Positions 63,675 through 64,000 of a stretch of 64,000 nucleotides of DNA are shown in pieces. The notes beneath the pieces were generated by a model. That model did no database searches and was not told the DNA's origin. It saw nothing but the letters and a program-made list of their open reading frames with translations. Origin of the DNA: Halobacillus litoralis (lineage in GTDB: Bacteria; Bacillota; Bacilli; Bacillales; Halobacillaceae); NCBI RefSeq assembly GCF_020524025.1, contig NZ_JAIVKN010000001.1, positions 1,054,001-1,118,000 on the forward strand, read 5' to 3'. The translations under genes were made by a program, and so were the position numbers. Numbering within the stretch: the stretch's first letter is position 1; each line of letters opens with the position of its first letter.

Positions 63675-64000
63675 CTAAAACCTCTGAAAGCTCGTCAAAT
63701 TTTTCCAAGAGCGCTGCCACAAGGCGAGTAATCCGGCTTCTTCGACTGCTCCGGATGTTTCAAGGCGAACTTTTGCTACTTCCTCATCTCCATTTTTCAC
63801 AACGACCCATCCCATATGTGATCCTTTTTTCATTGGAAGATCAGGTTCATTTGACAGCTTCAATTCTGTGGTATATTCGTTCTTTTGATCGTTTTTCTTT
63901 TTCAACACAACCACATCTTTTTCAGGAGCCAGTTGAATTTCCATAGGGTTTCCTTTTGTAATTCTTATCGTTTTGAGTGGATCATTTTTAGAGTATAACT
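63675..64000 (-). CDS. dacF: Sporulation D-alanyl-D-alanine carboxypeptidase DacF, C-terminal end
   Basis: The last ~108 codons of a gene that runs off the right edge. The frame reads LYSKNDPLKTIRITKGNP before the internal ATG at 63944, so this is the C-terminal PBP5-like beta domain, not a short complete gene. The catalytic domain (SxxK, SxN, KTG) is outside the window. Position before spoIIAA is that of B. subtilis dacF, whose product regulates the degree of cortex cross-linking. Confidence 0.85.
   Translation of the reverse strand, partial: LYSKNDPLKTIRITKGNPMEIQLAPEKDVVVLKKKNDQKNEYTTELKLSNEPDLPMKKGSHMGWVVVKNGDEEVAKVRLETSGAVEEAGLLALWQRSWKNLTSFQRF

Overview
The window reads as a chromosomal segment of a spore-forming Bacillaceae bacterium. 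Gene content and order closely follow the Bacillus subtilis block from the aromatic amino-acid genes to spoIIA. Protein sequence, low-to-medium GC and several gene losses fit a halotolerant relative such as Halobacillus, Pontibacillus or Thalassobacillus; the genus is inference. Almost all genes lie on the minus strand, so operons read from high to low coordinates. There are no rRNA or tRNA genes, insertion sequences, phage genes or CRISPR arrays.

Layout, in coordinate order: 1-3930 tyrA (partial), hisC, aroH, aroB, aroC. 4084-9019 cheR, ndk, the menaquinone side-chain genes hepT-menG-hepS, mtrB (TRAP) and hbs. 9381-12552 spoIVA, yphF, a yphE-like gene and spoVIF. 12614-16827 gpsA, der, and a three-gene membrane cluster (yphA, yphB, small 'capping' protein). 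17014-20572 fni, ypfD (S1 protein), plsC-like, cmk. 20714-24649 c-di-GMP receptor ypfA and the spore germination pair ypeB-sleB, then prsW. 24742-31292 asparaginase (plus strand), ypdA, gudB, ddl, mecB and a B12-binding MerR regulator. 31391-34124 ypbG, a CBS protein and the cotJABC coat operon (plus strand). 34129-37983 ypbE-like, ypbD, recQ, ypbB and fer (plus). 38017-49854 an XRE regulator, rsiX-sigX, an alpha/beta hydrolase, a cobalamin-riboswitch operon (DUF4430 lipoprotein plus ECF S component), resE-resD-resC-resB-resA and rluB. 49993-53758 spmB-spmA-dacB and scpB-scpA. 53897-57292 ypuF (plus), ribT, a 29-codon ORF, an M50 protease, ppiB and lysA. 57548-64000 spoVAF-AEb-AD-AC-AB-AA, sigF-spoIIAB-spoIIAA and the end of dacF.

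Functionally the window joins aromatic and menaquinone synthesis, respiration control (Res system), envelope stress (SigX-RsiX) and a large share of the sporulation and germination programme. The most interesting accessory material concerns vitamin B12. A cobalamin riboswitch precedes a surface lipoprotein and an ECF substrate-binding membrane protein. A separate MerR-type protein carries the residues that let CarH/LitR proteins sense light through adenosylcobalamin. Other departures from the B. subtilis layout are the absence of trpEDCFBA from the aro-his-tyr block, mtrB without folE/mtrA, ribT without the rib operon, spoVA without spoVAEa, and a ypbE homologue that appears to lack its LysM domain. 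I read several sigma-specific promoters by eye (SigX for sigX, SigE for spoIVA, SigG/F for spoVA) and about twenty intrinsic terminators. Start codons were re-chosen where a Shine-Dalgarno sequence and family length argued for it; many are TTG or GTG.
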